In this document: piece after piece, positions 20,136 through 28,740 of the stretch
Layout: the number at the start of each line of letters is the position of its first letter
Position numbering within the stretch: position 1 is the stretch's first letter
From: Cytobacillus citreus
Lineage (GTDB): Bacteria > Bacillota > Bacilli > Bacillales > Cytobacillaceae
NCBI RefSeq assembly: GCF_018343665.1
Contig: NZ_JAGYPM010000002.1
Coordinates: 310,001 to 374,000, forward strand
Reading direction: 5' to 3'
Length of the DNA: 64,000 nt
Notes under the pieces: generated by a model
The model's database searches: none
What the model was told of the DNA's origin: nothing
What the model saw: only the letters and a program-made list of their open reading frames with translations
Program-made: the position numbers and the translations under genes

Positions 20136-21167
20136 ATGACAAAATTCAAACCTATCATCGCACTAGCCGCACTGCTGTTTTTCATCACACTCTTGATCCC
20201 TTCTTTGTTAGTACTCCCTTTTACAGAGGATAAGGTAACCGGCAAGTTAGGGGAGCAACTAAAAAAGGAAGGTAGCACAGCCCGAACAGCATCTTCTCCT
20301 ACTGAATCTTCCATAGAAGTAGCCGTTTTTCGAATGGAAAAAAAGAAAGTTGAAAAACTTCCGCTTGAGGAATATGTTGTTGGTGTAGTTGCTTCAGAAA
20401 TGCCGAGAGAATTTGAAAAAGAAGCTTTAAAGGCTCAAGCCTTAGCAGCAAGAACATATATTGTTAATCAAATGCTAAGTAAAACGAAGTCAGAATTGCC
20501 TGGAGGTGCACTTGTTACTGATACAGTGGAACACCAGGTATATAAAGATAAGGAAGACCTAAAAAGAATATTTAAAGCGGATTATAACTGGGCGATTAAA
20601 AAAATTACGGAAGCGGTTAGAGAAACAAGCGGGCAGATTATAACATATGATGGTTCTCCGATAGATGCAAGTTTCTTTTCGACAAGTAATGGATTCACGG
20701 AAAATTCTGAGGACATCTGGTTAACTCCATACCCATATTTGAAAAGTGTAGCAAGCCCATGGGATTTAAAATCACCTAAGTTCAGTGATCAAAAAGTATT
20801 ATCCATTACAGAATTTGAGGCGAAGCTTGGGGTGAATCTTCCTAATAATAGTACAATCGGTACGGTAACAGAGAGGACTGCTGGAAAGCGTGTAGGTAAG
20901 GTTGAAATAAACGGTAAGGTTGTGAAGGGGAAGGAAATAAGGGAAGAGCTCGGGCTCAATTCCACAGACTTTACTTGGGAGCGTAAGGGCGACAATATTG
21001 TCATTAACACAAAGGGTTATGGGCACGGCGTTGGTATGAGTCAATATGGGGCAAATGGAATGGCAGCTGAGGGGAAAAACTATAAAGACATTATAGCCTA
21101 TTATTATCAAGGAGTAGAAATCACCGATTCAGATAATATTTTAACAAAGGTCTTTGCAAAAAAATAA
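20136..21167 (+). CDS. spoIID: Stage II sporulation protein D (glycan lytic transglycosylase)
   Basis: A membrane-anchored enzyme of the mother cell that cleaves denuded glycan strands during engulfment, together with SpoIIM and SpoIIP. It has 343 residues: signal-anchor helix (about 7-27), then the SpoIID domain with EYVVGVVASEMPREFEKEAL, which holds the catalytic Glu, and the C-terminal KGYGHGVGMSQYGANGMA motif. The ATG follows TATGGAGGCTTAAATC. spoIIQ is downstream, as in B. subtilis. Confidence 0.97.
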   Translation: MTKFKPIIALAALLFFITLLIPSLLVLPFTEDKVTGKLGEQLKKEGSTARTASSPTESSIEVAVFRMEKKKVEKLPLEEYVVGVVASEMPREFEKEALKAQALAARTYIVNQMLSKTKSELPGGALVTDTVEHQVYKDKEDLKRIFKADYNWAIKKITEAVRETSGQIITYDGSPIDASFFSTSNGFTENSEDIWLTPYPYLKSVASPWDLKSPKFSDQKVLSITEFEAKLGVNLPNNSTIGTVTERTAGKRVGKVEINGKVVKGKEIREELGLNSTDFTWERKGDNIVINTKGYGHGVGMSQYGANGMAAEGKNYKDIIAYYYQGVEITDSDNILTKVFAKK

Positions 21168-21349
21168 AGGTGTCAGACACCGCTCGTGAACAAGAAATTG
21201 AAGGAGTTACCTTAAAGATGGTAGCTCTTTTTTATGCTTTTTATGTAGTTAAAATTAATTTTATCGAGCACAGAAAAAATTTTTAACAAAAATGTATAAT
21301 TTCATCAATCATGTCGAAAAATAATCGAAAAAAATATTTTTTACAAAAT

Positions 21350-21379
21350 GTATATAATTCTTCTAATCTGTTCAGAATG
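21350..21379 (+). promoter_or_regulatory. Candidate sigma-F promoter of spoIIQ
   Basis: GTATA (21350-21354), 15-bp spacer, GTTCAGAATG (21370-21379), close to the sigma-F pattern GywTA and GGnnAnAnTn. spoIIQ is expressed in the forespore in B. subtilis. Confidence 0.5.
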
Positions 21380-21398
21380 ATTGCTGAGGTGATGATAA

Positions 21399-22298
21399 AT
21401 GAGAGAGGAAGAAAAGAAACGATCTTCTCAAAAATCCAGCTTTAAGAGCTTTTTCAAGAAGCGTTGGGCATTCCCAGCTATCTACATTGCAACAGCAGCA
21501 ATCATTCTAACCGCGGTCCTTTGGTATCAAAACACAAATAACAGTGCAACGGATCCAAAAAGCCTAGATAATAAGGCGACTGATGTTCAAGGCAAAAAGT
21601 TCAACGATCCAGGAATTGAGGTTAACCGTACTATGGAAAACTTCACGATGCCTGTAAAAGACGTTGATTCAGCTGTCATTCTAAGAAAATTCTATGATAA
21701 GAATGGCAAGTCTGAAGATCAGGAAGCGGCACTTGTGTTTTACCAAAATCAATACCATCAAAACACAGGTATTGATATTCGAATGGGAGAAGGCGAAACA
21801 TTTGATGTTGTAGCATCACTAAGTGGGACTGTTACAAAAGTGGATGAAGATATGCTTTTGGGAAATGTCATTGAAATTGAACATGACAAAGGAATTGTAA
21901 CCCAATATCAGTCAGTTAAAGAGATCGTCGTTGAGGTTGGCCACGAAGTGAAGCAAGGACAAGTTATTGCAAAAGCTGGAGAAAGCATGTTTGACGAAGA
22001 AAGCGGTGTACATGTACATTTTGAAATTCGCAAGGACAATGTAGCAGTAAATCCGCAAGATTACTTACAAAAGCCGTTAAGCACATTACAGGAGCTTGAG
22101 CAATCCGATAATACGGAATCAGCTGATGAAAAAAATTCAACAGAAGAAAAAGATGCCGTAGAGGACAAAACTTCAGATGATGAGTCTGAAGAAGATAAAT
22201 CAAGCGATGAAGAGAAGGATTCTGGAGACAAAGAAAAACCTAATAACAAGACAAAAGAAAATACTAAAGAAAATAAAAAAGAATCCTCAAATGCATAA
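21399..22298 (+). CDS. spoIIQ: Stage II sporulation protein Q (M23-like engulfment protein)
   Basis: A forespore membrane protein that reaches across to SpoIIIAH to hold the engulfing membranes and form the mother cell-forespore channel. It has 299 residues: one membrane helix (about 28-47), an M23/LytM-like domain, and a long acidic Ser/Asp/Glu/Lys tail from about residue 232. In the metallopeptidase core the first metal-ligand His of HxGxD is replaced (NTGID) while HVHFEIR is kept, in line with the catalytically degenerate SpoIIQ of Bacillus. ATG after GCTGAGGTGATGATAA. Confidence 0.95.
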   Translation: MREEEKKRSSQKSSFKSFFKKRWAFPAIYIATAAIILTAVLWYQNTNNSATDPKSLDNKATDVQGKKFNDPGIEVNRTMENFTMPVKDVDSAVILRKFYDKNGKSEDQEAALVFYQNQYHQNTGIDIRMGEGETFDVVASLSGTVTKVDEDMLLGNVIEIEHDKGIVTQYQSVKEIVVEVGHEVKQGQVIAKAGESMFDEESGVHVHFEIRKDNVAVNPQDYLQKPLSTLQELEQSDNTESADEKNSTEEKDAVEDKTSDDESEEDKSSDEEKDSGDKEKPNNKTKENTKENKKESSNA

Positions 22299-22299
22299 G

Positions 22300-22325
22300 A
22301 AAACCCGCCAATGGCGGGTTTTTTA
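22300..22325 (+). terminator. Terminator after spoIIQ
   Basis: AAACCCGCC and GGCGGGTTT around a 3-nt loop with T-run, directly after the stop codon. Confidence 0.92.
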
Positions 22326-22543
22326 ATTACAACTCAAAATTCGAGTTATGAATGAGTTCAGGATACAAAATCGACAAATTTCCCGAGAAATACCGGAGCT
22401 TATGTCATTTTTCTTCATAAAATCTGGTATATTAATAAACTGTAACAAAAGACTGATTGGATTAGTTATGTCATTTGGAGTAAATAAAAATGATTATCTA
22501 CGCAGTTTTTTTTCGGGAAGAGGCGAAGAATGATCTCGGTTGA

Positions 22544-23188
22544 TTATTGAATTTGAATTAGTGCTCCATTTTTATAGGAAACAATTACTTCCTTACCAGC
22601 GAGTTTTTGATAGGAATGTGCTGTGCCGTATGGAACCATTAAGACAAAATGGTTATTATTAGAGATGAATTCAACTGTCTGTTTATCAACAGCACCAATG
22701 ACCTTTGCTTTTTTATAAAAAATGTTATCAAGAATGATAAGTTTTTGATCGATAAGAACCATATTTTTCGTCAGATTGTTTTGCTTTTTAAGCTCCTCTA
22801 CTGTAATACCAAATCTATTTGCGATACTCCAAAGAGTGTCTCCAGGGGCAACAGTATAGACAGCAGCACTTTGCAAAGAATCTCCTGGTGTTTGAAGCTT
22901 TACAGGAACCTCTAGGGTTTGTCCGATATAAATTTTGTCGGAAGTAAGCTTATTGATACTTTTTAGCTCTTTAATAGATATTCCATTTTCCTTTGAAATA
23001 CGGTAAAGAGAATCTCCTTCCTTGACTGTATAAGTGCCGCTGAGTGCTTTTGCTTCATTTGTTGTTAATGCAAAAGATGAAGCAGTAATTGCTGCGGCAA
23101 GTGATGCTCCAGCAAACGTAACCTTCCGCTTTCTAGCCTTTGTTCTCCTTTCTGCCATTATTCTCTCTTTACGACTTTGCATAATCAT
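22544..23188 (-). CDS. Secreted LysM-repeat protein
   Basis: A predicted exported cell-wall-binding protein of 214 residues. A basic N-terminus and signal sequence (about residues 22-50) are followed by two LysM domains that bind peptidoglycan glycan: TYTVKEGDSLYRISKENGIS and VYTVAPGDTLWSIANRFGIT. The last 70 residues form an unrecognised small domain without an obvious hydrolase motif. I use the ATG at 23188 because GGGGAG lies 6 bp upstream; an upstream in-frame TTG is less likely. It is convergent with spoIIQ and stands alone. Confidence 0.85.
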   Translation of the reverse strand: MIMQSRKERIMAERRTKARKRKVTFAGASLAAAITASSFALTTNEAKALSGTYTVKEGDSLYRISKENGISIKELKSINKLTSDKIYIGQTLEVPVKLQTPGDSLQSAAVYTVAPGDTLWSIANRFGITVEELKKQNNLTKNMVLIDQKLIILDNIFYKKAKVIGAVDKQTVEFISNNNHFVLMVPYGTAHSYQKLAGKEVIVSYKNGALIQIQ

Positions 23189-23693
23189 CGAAAACTCCCC
23201 TTCTTCTAACAACTAGGAAATAAATGGATAAATATGGTACTAAAACCATAAATATGAATAGCTATTCAGACTCATTTTATTTGAATCTATTAATGTCGAA
23301 AATAGGGATAATATCATGATAATTGAGGCTTTTTGTCTCCTTCTTATCCACTAGGTTAGTATTCAAGATGCAGGCAAGAAAGACTAGATATGTTGCTGAT
23401 TATGGTAATGAATTCCTATAAATATGAAAATAAAGATTCGGAAAGCAATGTTTACATTGTAAAGACATAATTTATTAAAAAAGAAAATGTCGAATGATAA
23501 GGTAATAAGACTTAGTTTTGTACAGTGAAAATCTTCCTGAATTAGGTGTTTAGATCTGGTGAATTTGACATTTGTATTATTTTATATATATATATCAGGA
23601 AAATTATTTTATTAAATAAGATGAGTTATATTTGGTAAATCGTCAAATTTTCAAAAAACTTTTATAATACCTTGTCCCTATTGAGTATTTCGT

Positions 23694-23722
23694 GCATATA
23701 TCAGCAACCAAGCTAATACACT
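23694..23722 (+). promoter_or_regulatory. Candidate sigma-E promoter of spoIIID
   Basis: GCATATA (23694-23700), 14-bp spacer, AATACACT (23715-23722), a good fit to KMATATT/CATACAMT. It would give a leader of over 200 nt. Upstream, 23189-23690 is AT-rich without recognised features except the palindrome GAATAGCTATTC near 23257. Confidence 0.6.
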
Positions 23723-23751
23723 GATACAAACCTACAAAGAGAGTGTTTGAG

Positions 23752-23875
23752 GTGAGGAGTCGTTTAGCAGTAACACTGAATGTGCCTCGGGACATGTTTA
23801 TTCACCGTAAGTTCAGAAAGTAATGGCTTTCTGCCGCATGAGTAAGATCATTTAAGTACCCTTTTTTTCATGCGG
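23752..23875 (+). promoter_or_regulatory. Structured spoIIID leader with possible leader peptide
   Basis: A 23-residue frame starts at GTG 23752 and ends at TAA 23821-23823. The stop lies inside the loop of a hairpin (CAGAAAG 23814-23820 with CTTTCTG 23827-23833). A second stem follows with no gap: CCGCATGA (23834-23841) with TCATGCGG (23868-23875), whose 26-nt loop ends in a T-run. The arrangement resembles a translation-sensitive leader, but the peptide has only a weak ribosome site. Confidence 0.4.
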
Positions 23876-23951
23876 AATGGAGTATAGGTCAAGGCGAAAA
23901 AGCGAGTCTCATTTCACGCTTCTCACATCCAATTTAGGGAGGGCGAGTGGT

Positions 23952-24224
23952 GTGCACGATTACATCAAAGAGAGAACTATCAAGATTGGAAAGTATATCG
24001 TGGAGACGAGAAAAACAGTTCGCGTCATTGCGAAGGAGTTTGGCGTATCCAAAAGTACAGTCCATAAAGACTTAACAGAAAGACTTCCTGAGATTAACCC
24101 TGAACTGGCGAATGAAGTGAAGGAAATTCTAGATTATCATAAATCAATCCGACATTTACGCGGGGGAGAAGCAACAAAAATGAAATATAAGAAAGAGGAA
24201 ATGGAAGGAGAGGTCGTCAAGTAA
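23952..24224 (+). CDS. spoIIID: Stage III sporulation transcriptional regulator SpoIIID
   Basis: A mother-cell DNA-binding protein that activates and represses sigma-E-dependent genes and helps switch on sigK. It has 90 residues with a helix-turn-helix at TVRVIAKEFGVSKSTVHKDL (residues about 23-42) and the basic C-terminal helix RHLRGGEATKMKYKKEE. The true start is GTG at 23952 (MHDYIKERTIKIGKY) after GGGAGGGCGAG; the longer frame from 23877 would translate the leader hairpin. It is very close in sequence and length to B. subtilis SpoIIID. Confidence 0.97.
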   Translation: MHDYIKERTIKIGKYIVETRKTVRVIAKEFGVSKSTVHKDLTERLPEINPELANEVKEILDYHKSIRHLRGGEATKMKYKKEEMEGEVVK

Positions 24225-24470
24225 AGAAAACTCGCCGATTGGCGAGCCTTGGAAAGGCGAAGACAGAGGCGTAGTTGCACATATCGCGCTCATATATGCC
24301 ACGTCCTGTGGCATTCGGCCGACTAGGACTTCCTCGTAAAAGCTATCGCTTTTCCTTCGTGCGATGATAATCGCTATCGAAGCATTCCTTGTCCTGTCCG
24401 TCGTACTTCATTCCTAAAATTGGCAACTACGTCGAATTATCTTCTGCGCTGGCAATTTATGCTTTCTTAA
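24222..24470. repeat. Dispersed repeat beginning at the spoIIID stop codon
   Basis: Starts TAAAGAAAACTCGCCGATTGGCGAG and runs through CTCTGTCTTCGCC-type blocks to GGCAATTTATGCTTTCTTAA. An inverted, internally deleted copy (129 bp) lies at 34387-34515. Both outer segments match closely while about 120 bp of the centre is missing there. The CTCGCC/GGCGAG hairpin may also end the spoIIID transcript. From 24471 to 24897 I see no confident feature other than an mbl ribosome site. Confidence 0.8.
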
Positions 24471-24897
24471 TGTGTAAAAAAATCCTAAAGCGACTGATCG
24501 GCTATGATATTCGAAGTGCAAAAGCAATCGGCAATTTCAGCTGGTTGCTTTTTAAATATGCAGCAGGACCTATGAAAGAAGTGAAAATGACCAATATTCA
24601 CCTAATCTTTTCTACCTACGACAAATTTCTTCAAAAACTCTCACAATTTCTGACAAAATGTTATTTAAATTTCAATGAGTGTGGTAGAATATTGAATTAG
24701 GATAGAACTTAGATCGTATATCATAAAGTTTATAGTTTCATACATGAGATGAAAAAATCAAAAATATAGCGAGGTTCGCTTAACATAGCTGAAAACATAA
24801 GAAATTGTGCCTGGCTTAGGATCGGGCGCTTAATTATGTCCATAAGTCGAAAATGGCGGACAGTGCTGGCCAGTAATCAAGGAGGAACGAATAAAGA

Positions 24898-25899
24898 ATG
24901 TTTGCAAGGGATATTGGAATTGATTTAGGTACGGCAAATGTGCTCATTCACGTTAAAGGCCGTGGAATTGTATTGAATGAACCATCAGTTGTTGCAATTG
25001 ATAAAAACACGAATAAGGTACTTGCAGTTGGTGAGGAAGCACGTCGTATGGTCGGGCGTACTCCTGGAAATATTGCAGCTATTCGCCCTCTTAAAGATGG
25101 AGTTATTGCAGACTTTGATGTCACAGAAGCAATGTTAAAGCATTTTATTAACAAATTGAATGTGAAAGGCTTTTTATCAAAGCCACGTATTTTAATCTGC
25201 TGTCCGACAAACATCACTAGTGTCGAGCAAAAAGCAATTAAAGAAGCAGCCGAAAAAAGTGGTGGAAAGAAGATTTATTTAGAAGAAGAGCCGAAAGTAG
25301 CAGCAATTGGTGCCGGTATGGATATTTTTCAACCGAGCGGAAATATGGTTGTTGATATTGGTGGGGGAACGACTGATGTGGCCGTTCTATCCATGGGCGA
25401 TATCGTTACTTCCTCTTCTATTAAAATGGCTGGGGACGCATTTGACAATGAAATTCTCCAGTATATCAAACGCGAGTACAAGCTTCTAATCGGGGAAAGA
25501 ACATCTGAAAATATTAAAACAGGCATAGGTACTGTTTTCCCGGGTTCCAGAAATGAAGAAATGGAAATTCGCGGACGCGATATGGTTACTGGTCTTCCTA
25601 GAACCATTACTGTTCGTTCAGAGGAAATCGAGTATGCATTAAGAGAATCAGTCTCAGTTATCGTTCAAGCAGCGAAAAGTGTATTAGAACGCACACCACC
25701 AGAATTGTCAGCAGACATTATCGACCGCGGTGTCATTCTAACAGGTGGAGGAGCACTTCTCCATGGCATTGACACCCTTCTAGCTGAAGAATTAAGAGTC
25801 CCTGTACTTATTGCTGAAGATCCAATGGATTGTGTTGCAATAGGCACAGGAATCATGCTTGATAATATTGATAAGCTTCCTAGCCGAAAGCTTGGATAA
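24898..25899 (+). CDS. mbl: Rod-shape-determining protein Mbl (MreB family)
   Basis: A bacterial actin that forms membrane-associated filaments guiding sidewall peptidoglycan synthesis. It has 333 residues with the actin-fold nucleotide motifs DIGIDLGTANVLIHVKGRG at the N-terminus, VVDIGGGTTDVAVLSMG near residue 157 and LTGGGALLHGID near 283. The position between spoIIID and flhO matches B. subtilis mbl, which separates it from mreB and mreBH. ATG after AAGGAGGAACGAATAAAGA. Confidence 0.96.
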   Translation: MFARDIGIDLGTANVLIHVKGRGIVLNEPSVVAIDKNTNKVLAVGEEARRMVGRTPGNIAAIRPLKDGVIADFDVTEAMLKHFINKLNVKGFLSKPRILICCPTNITSVEQKAIKEAAEKSGGKKIYLEEEPKVAAIGAGMDIFQPSGNMVVDIGGGTTDVAVLSMGDIVTSSSIKMAGDAFDNEILQYIKREYKLLIGERTSENIKTGIGTVFPGSRNEEMEIRGRDMVTGLPRTITVRSEEIEYALRESVSVIVQAAKSVLERTPPELSADIIDRGVILTGGGALLHGIDTLLAEELRVPVLIAEDPMDCVAIGTGIMLDNIDKLPSRKLG

Positions 25900-25910
25900 T
25901 GAAAAAAAGA

Positions 25911-25939
25911 GCCCGCCAAAATGCTGGCGGGTCTTTTTT
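25911..25939 (+). terminator. Terminator after mbl
   Basis: CCCGCCA and TGGCGGG pair around AAATGC, followed by TC and seven T. Confidence 0.92.
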
Positions 25940-26135
25940 TATACAACAGTTCCCTATAGATTGTTGATTTAACTAACATATAAAAAAACATAGAAACAGT
26001 AAGAAATGCTTTTTTCGAAAAATTTAATGTTTATTTCGTGGATTTTTTTTATAATAGAAATAGCGTCTAAATCTGTGAAAAATTAAGCTTTTATACATAA
26101 ATATAAATCCAAGTTTTTACAATGAGGTGAACTTT

Positions 26136-26957
26136 ATGTTCAGAGGTTTTTATACAGCTGCTTCCGGTATGATCGCTCAGCAAAGAAGAACGGAAATGTT
26201 AACAAATAACATGGCAAATGCCAATACACCTGGCTTTAAAGCTGATCAATCCTCTTTACGTGCATTTCCCGAAATGCTTCTGACGCGATTCGACCAGCAA
26301 ACGAGTTCTACTCCAAAAGGGGTTAATCTTCCCTTTAATAAAAAAATTGGTTCCCTAAACACTGGAGTATATATGCAAGAAACGATTCCTGCTTTTATGC
26401 AAGGGGATTTAAAGGAAACGGGAATTTCAACAGACATTGCCTTGATGGATGTTTCCTTGCCGGAGAATAGCAGTGTGTTTTTTACAGTTGCTGGTCCAAA
26501 TGGGGAGCAGCAGTATACACGAAATGGAAACTTTACAGTTGATGGACAAGGATTCTTAACTACGGCAAGCGGATTATACGTTTTAGACGAAGCGGGAAAG
26601 CAGATACAGCTAACAAGTGACCAATTTACCGTGAATGAAAATGGTGTTTTAACTGGTGAAGCGGGAGAAACAGCAAGACTAGGGATTGCCTTTTCAAATG
26701 ATCCAAACCGACTAATTAAACAAGGAGACGGTCTGTATCGTACAGAAGATGGCAATGCTCTCGGCAGCGCATACAATGAAGCCGGTGGTGGCTTTAAGCT
26801 TCAGCAAGGATTTATCGAGCGGTCTAATGTAGATGTTGGAAGAACGATGACCGATATGATGACAGCATACCGTGCATTTGAGGCCAACCAGAAGGTCCTT
26901 CAAGCATATGACCGCAGCATGGAAAGAGCAGCAAATGAAATCGGACGAATTGGGTAA
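26136..26957 (+). CDS. flhO: Flagellar hook-basal body protein FlhO
   Basis: A rod/hook protein of the FlgF/FlgG type, exported by the flagellar type III system to build the distal rod. It has 273 residues. The N-terminal motif GMIAQQRRTEMLTNNMANAN and the C-terminal DMMTAYRAFEANQKVLQAYD are the two coiled-coil ends shared by axial proteins. I use ATG 26136 (MFRGFYTAASG) after GAGGTG; an in-frame GTG 9 bp upstream lies within the ribosome site. flhP follows after a small repeat cluster. Confidence 0.93.
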   Translation: MFRGFYTAASGMIAQQRRTEMLTNNMANANTPGFKADQSSLRAFPEMLLTRFDQQTSSTPKGVNLPFNKKIGSLNTGVYMQETIPAFMQGDLKETGISTDIALMDVSLPENSSVFFTVAGPNGEQQYTRNGNFTVDGQGFLTTASGLYVLDEAGKQIQLTSDQFTVNENGVLTGEAGETARLGIAFSNDPNRLIKQGDGLYRTEDGNALGSAYNEAGGGFKLQQGFIERSNVDVGRTMTDMMTAYRAFEANQKVLQAYDRSMERAANEIGRIG

Positions 26958-27011
26958 GAGGCTACAGACATTAATAATTAATTTTGTAAAAAAATGTCCC
27001 GAGAAGCAGTT

Positions 27012-27158
27012 ATGAGACCGCCGAATCTTGTTTTTAACGTAAAAAAGGTCTCATGAAGCAGTTATAAGATCAGCAAAGCTCATTTTATGAATTAAAATGG
27101 TCAATAAATACAGTAATAAGACCACCCAGGCAAGATTTTCGTAGAAAAATAGTCAATA
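27012..27158. repeat. Three 52-bp units with exact 27-nt inverted-arm spacing
   Basis: ATGAGACC-N27-GGTCTCAT (27012-27054), ATAAGATC-N27-GGTCAATA (27064-27106) and ATAAGACC-N27-AGTCAATA (27116-27158). The starts are exactly 52 bp apart and every spacer is 27 nt although the spacer sequences differ. It lies between flhO and flhP. Confidence 0.85.
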
Positions 27159-27188
27159 ATATATATAACCCGATAAGGGGGATGAAAT

Positions 27189-28031
27189 ATGAACAGAACA
27201 ATGATCACTGCACAAAATACATTAACCCAGCTGCAAAAGCAAATGGATATTGTCAGTAATAATATGGCTAATATTGATACGACTGGCTATAAGCGCAGAG
27301 AAGCGAATTTCACCGATTTGCTTGTTCAGCAGTTCAATAATCAGACAATACCTAATGCTGAAGGAAATCGGTTAACACCTAATGGGATTCGCGTAGGAGC
27401 GGGGGCCAAGCTTGGTCAATCTCAGCTCGTAATGACACAAGGAAGTTTAAAAACAACTGACCGGCCTCTTGATGTGGCTTTCACGACTTCGGGTCAATAT
27501 TTTCGTGTATTAGAGCAAGGGGAGAATGGTTCAGCTGTACGCTATACAAGAGATGGCGCCTTTTATTTAACGCCGTTATCACAAAATGAAACAATGCTTG
27601 TGACGGCTGATGGCTATCCTGTACTAGATGAGAATAACAATACAATCACCATTACTGGAGATGTGAAGGAATTTAAGGTGACAGAGCAAGGAAGATTGAT
27701 TGCGAAGATGAATAACGGAAATACAAGCGAATTCAATCTTGGAATATCCCTTATAAAAAAACCTCAATTTCTTGAACAAAAAGGAGGCAATCTCCTAGGT
27801 CTTCCAGAAAATTTCGAGGAATTAAATACGCCTGTAGAGGATATTTTAACCGAAATGAATGGGCCTTTACGTAATCAAATTGCTGTTCAGCAGGGTGCTC
27901 TTGAACAGTCAAATGTTGATATGGCAAAGGAAATGACCGAATTAATTAATCTCCAACGATCCTATCAATTTCAGTCTAGATCCATTTCAATAGCCGATCA
28001 AATGATGGGACTTGTCAACGGAATTCGTTAA
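27189..28031 (+). CDS. flhP: Flagellar hook-basal body protein FlhP
   Basis: A second FlgF/FlgG-like axial protein, 280 residues, probably forming the distal rod with FlhO. The N-terminus carries LTQLQKQMDIVSNNMANIDT and the C-terminus EMTELINLQRSYQFQSRSIS, the paired helices typical of the family. ATG after GATAAGGGGGATGAAAT. The order flhO-flhP after mbl is the Bacillus arrangement. Confidence 0.94.
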   Translation: MNRTMITAQNTLTQLQKQMDIVSNNMANIDTTGYKRREANFTDLLVQQFNNQTIPNAEGNRLTPNGIRVGAGAKLGQSQLVMTQGSLKTTDRPLDVAFTTSGQYFRVLEQGENGSAVRYTRDGAFYLTPLSQNETMLVTADGYPVLDENNNTITITGDVKEFKVTEQGRLIAKMNNGNTSEFNLGISLIKKPQFLEQKGGNLLGLPENFEELNTPVEDILTEMNGPLRNQIAVQQGALEQSNVDMAKEMTELINLQRSYQFQSRSISIADQMMGLVNGIR

Positions 28032-28046
28032 AGGGGAAATCGAAAT

Positions 28047-28319
28047 ATGGCTTTGAACAATAATAATCAAGAAGCAGCAAAATCGCGTGAACAATTTAAA
28101 AAAGAAAACACCGTTAAAGAAGGATCAAAACGTAATCGACGTATTCGCGTGCGTATGATTCCTATTTGGCTGCGGATTATCATTGTTGCTGTTTTAATTC
28201 CCTTAAGTGCAATTGCGGGAGCCGCTTTCGGATATGGCGTCGTGGGCGACGGGGATGCTAAGGATATTTTTAAAAAATCAACCTGGACGCATATCAAAGA
28301 CCTTGTTGAAAAAGAATAA
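28047..28319 (+). CDS. EpuA-like single-span membrane protein
   Basis: A 90-residue protein with a charged N-terminal half, one membrane helix (RMIPIWLRIIIVAVLIPLSA, about residues 36-55) and a short extracellular tail ending STWTHIKDLVEKE. It matches the EpuA family (PF11772), often mislabelled as an RNA polymerase beta subunit in Bacillus genomes; nothing in it resembles RpoB. It lies 15 bp after flhP with GGGGAAATCGAAAT as ribosome site and is probably co-transcribed. The role is unknown. Confidence 0.8.
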   Translation: MALNNNNQEAAKSREQFKKENTVKEGSKRNRRIRVRMIPIWLRIIIVAVLIPLSAIAGAAFGYGVVGDGDAKDIFKKSTWTHIKDLVEKE

Positions 28320-28330
28320 GTGTAAATGTT

Positions 28331-28357
28331 AAGGAAGGGGAGACCCTTCCTTTTTTT
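28331..28357 (+). terminator. Terminator of the flhO-flhP unit
   Basis: AAGGAAGGG and CCCTTCCTT pair around GAGA, followed by a T-run. Confidence 0.93.
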
Positions 28358-28439
28358 AGCTAATCGGAAGGTTTAGGTTTATTAACGTATTAAAGTAAAG
28401 TGTGTTTTCAATAAAATATCTGCTTATAAGATCGCATAA

Positions 28440-28731
28440 GAAAAACTAAGGAATTCACCAAAAAAGGACTTACTTTTTGATGCATTATTGGAACGATATT
28501 ATGAGGTTGATAGTTTATATGTTCCAGAGGTTGATGAAGTTCCTCTTGCCGACGTAGTCATTCCTACTGAAGCTAGCGACCTTGATATGTTTTTGCATTT
28601 TATTTTTCGATAAGCATGGAAATGAACTTGATATTGAGCCATATAAATACGGATATATCATCAAAGATGATAAAGGCTACTTCAAAGAAGATGGTACCCT
28701 TGTTGATGCTTATGTAAAAACAGTTTTTCCA
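28440..28731 (+). pseudogene. Frameshifted remnant of an unrecognised gene
   Basis: Two adjoining frames read like one protein: LLFDALLERYYEVDSLYVPE through ASDLDMFLHF, then after a frame change near 28600 FFDKHGNELDIEPYKYGYII through GYFKEDGTLVDAYVKT. There is no start codon with a ribosome site and the right end runs into a tandem array. I do not recognise the family. The 40 bp before it (ATCTGCTTATAAGATCGCATAAG) also resemble the dispersed element at 30122. Confidence 0.4.
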
Positions 28732-28740
28732 ACTAGGTGG

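Noticed and set aside
21169-21181. Palindrome GGTGTCAGACACC after spoIID
   Set aside because: A very common short Bacillus motif (similar GGGTCAGATACCCC near 47269); no context to assign a role here.
24389-24700. Frame downstream of spoIIID
   Set aside because: Starts inside the dispersed repeat, lacks a ribosome site and shows no recognisable domain.
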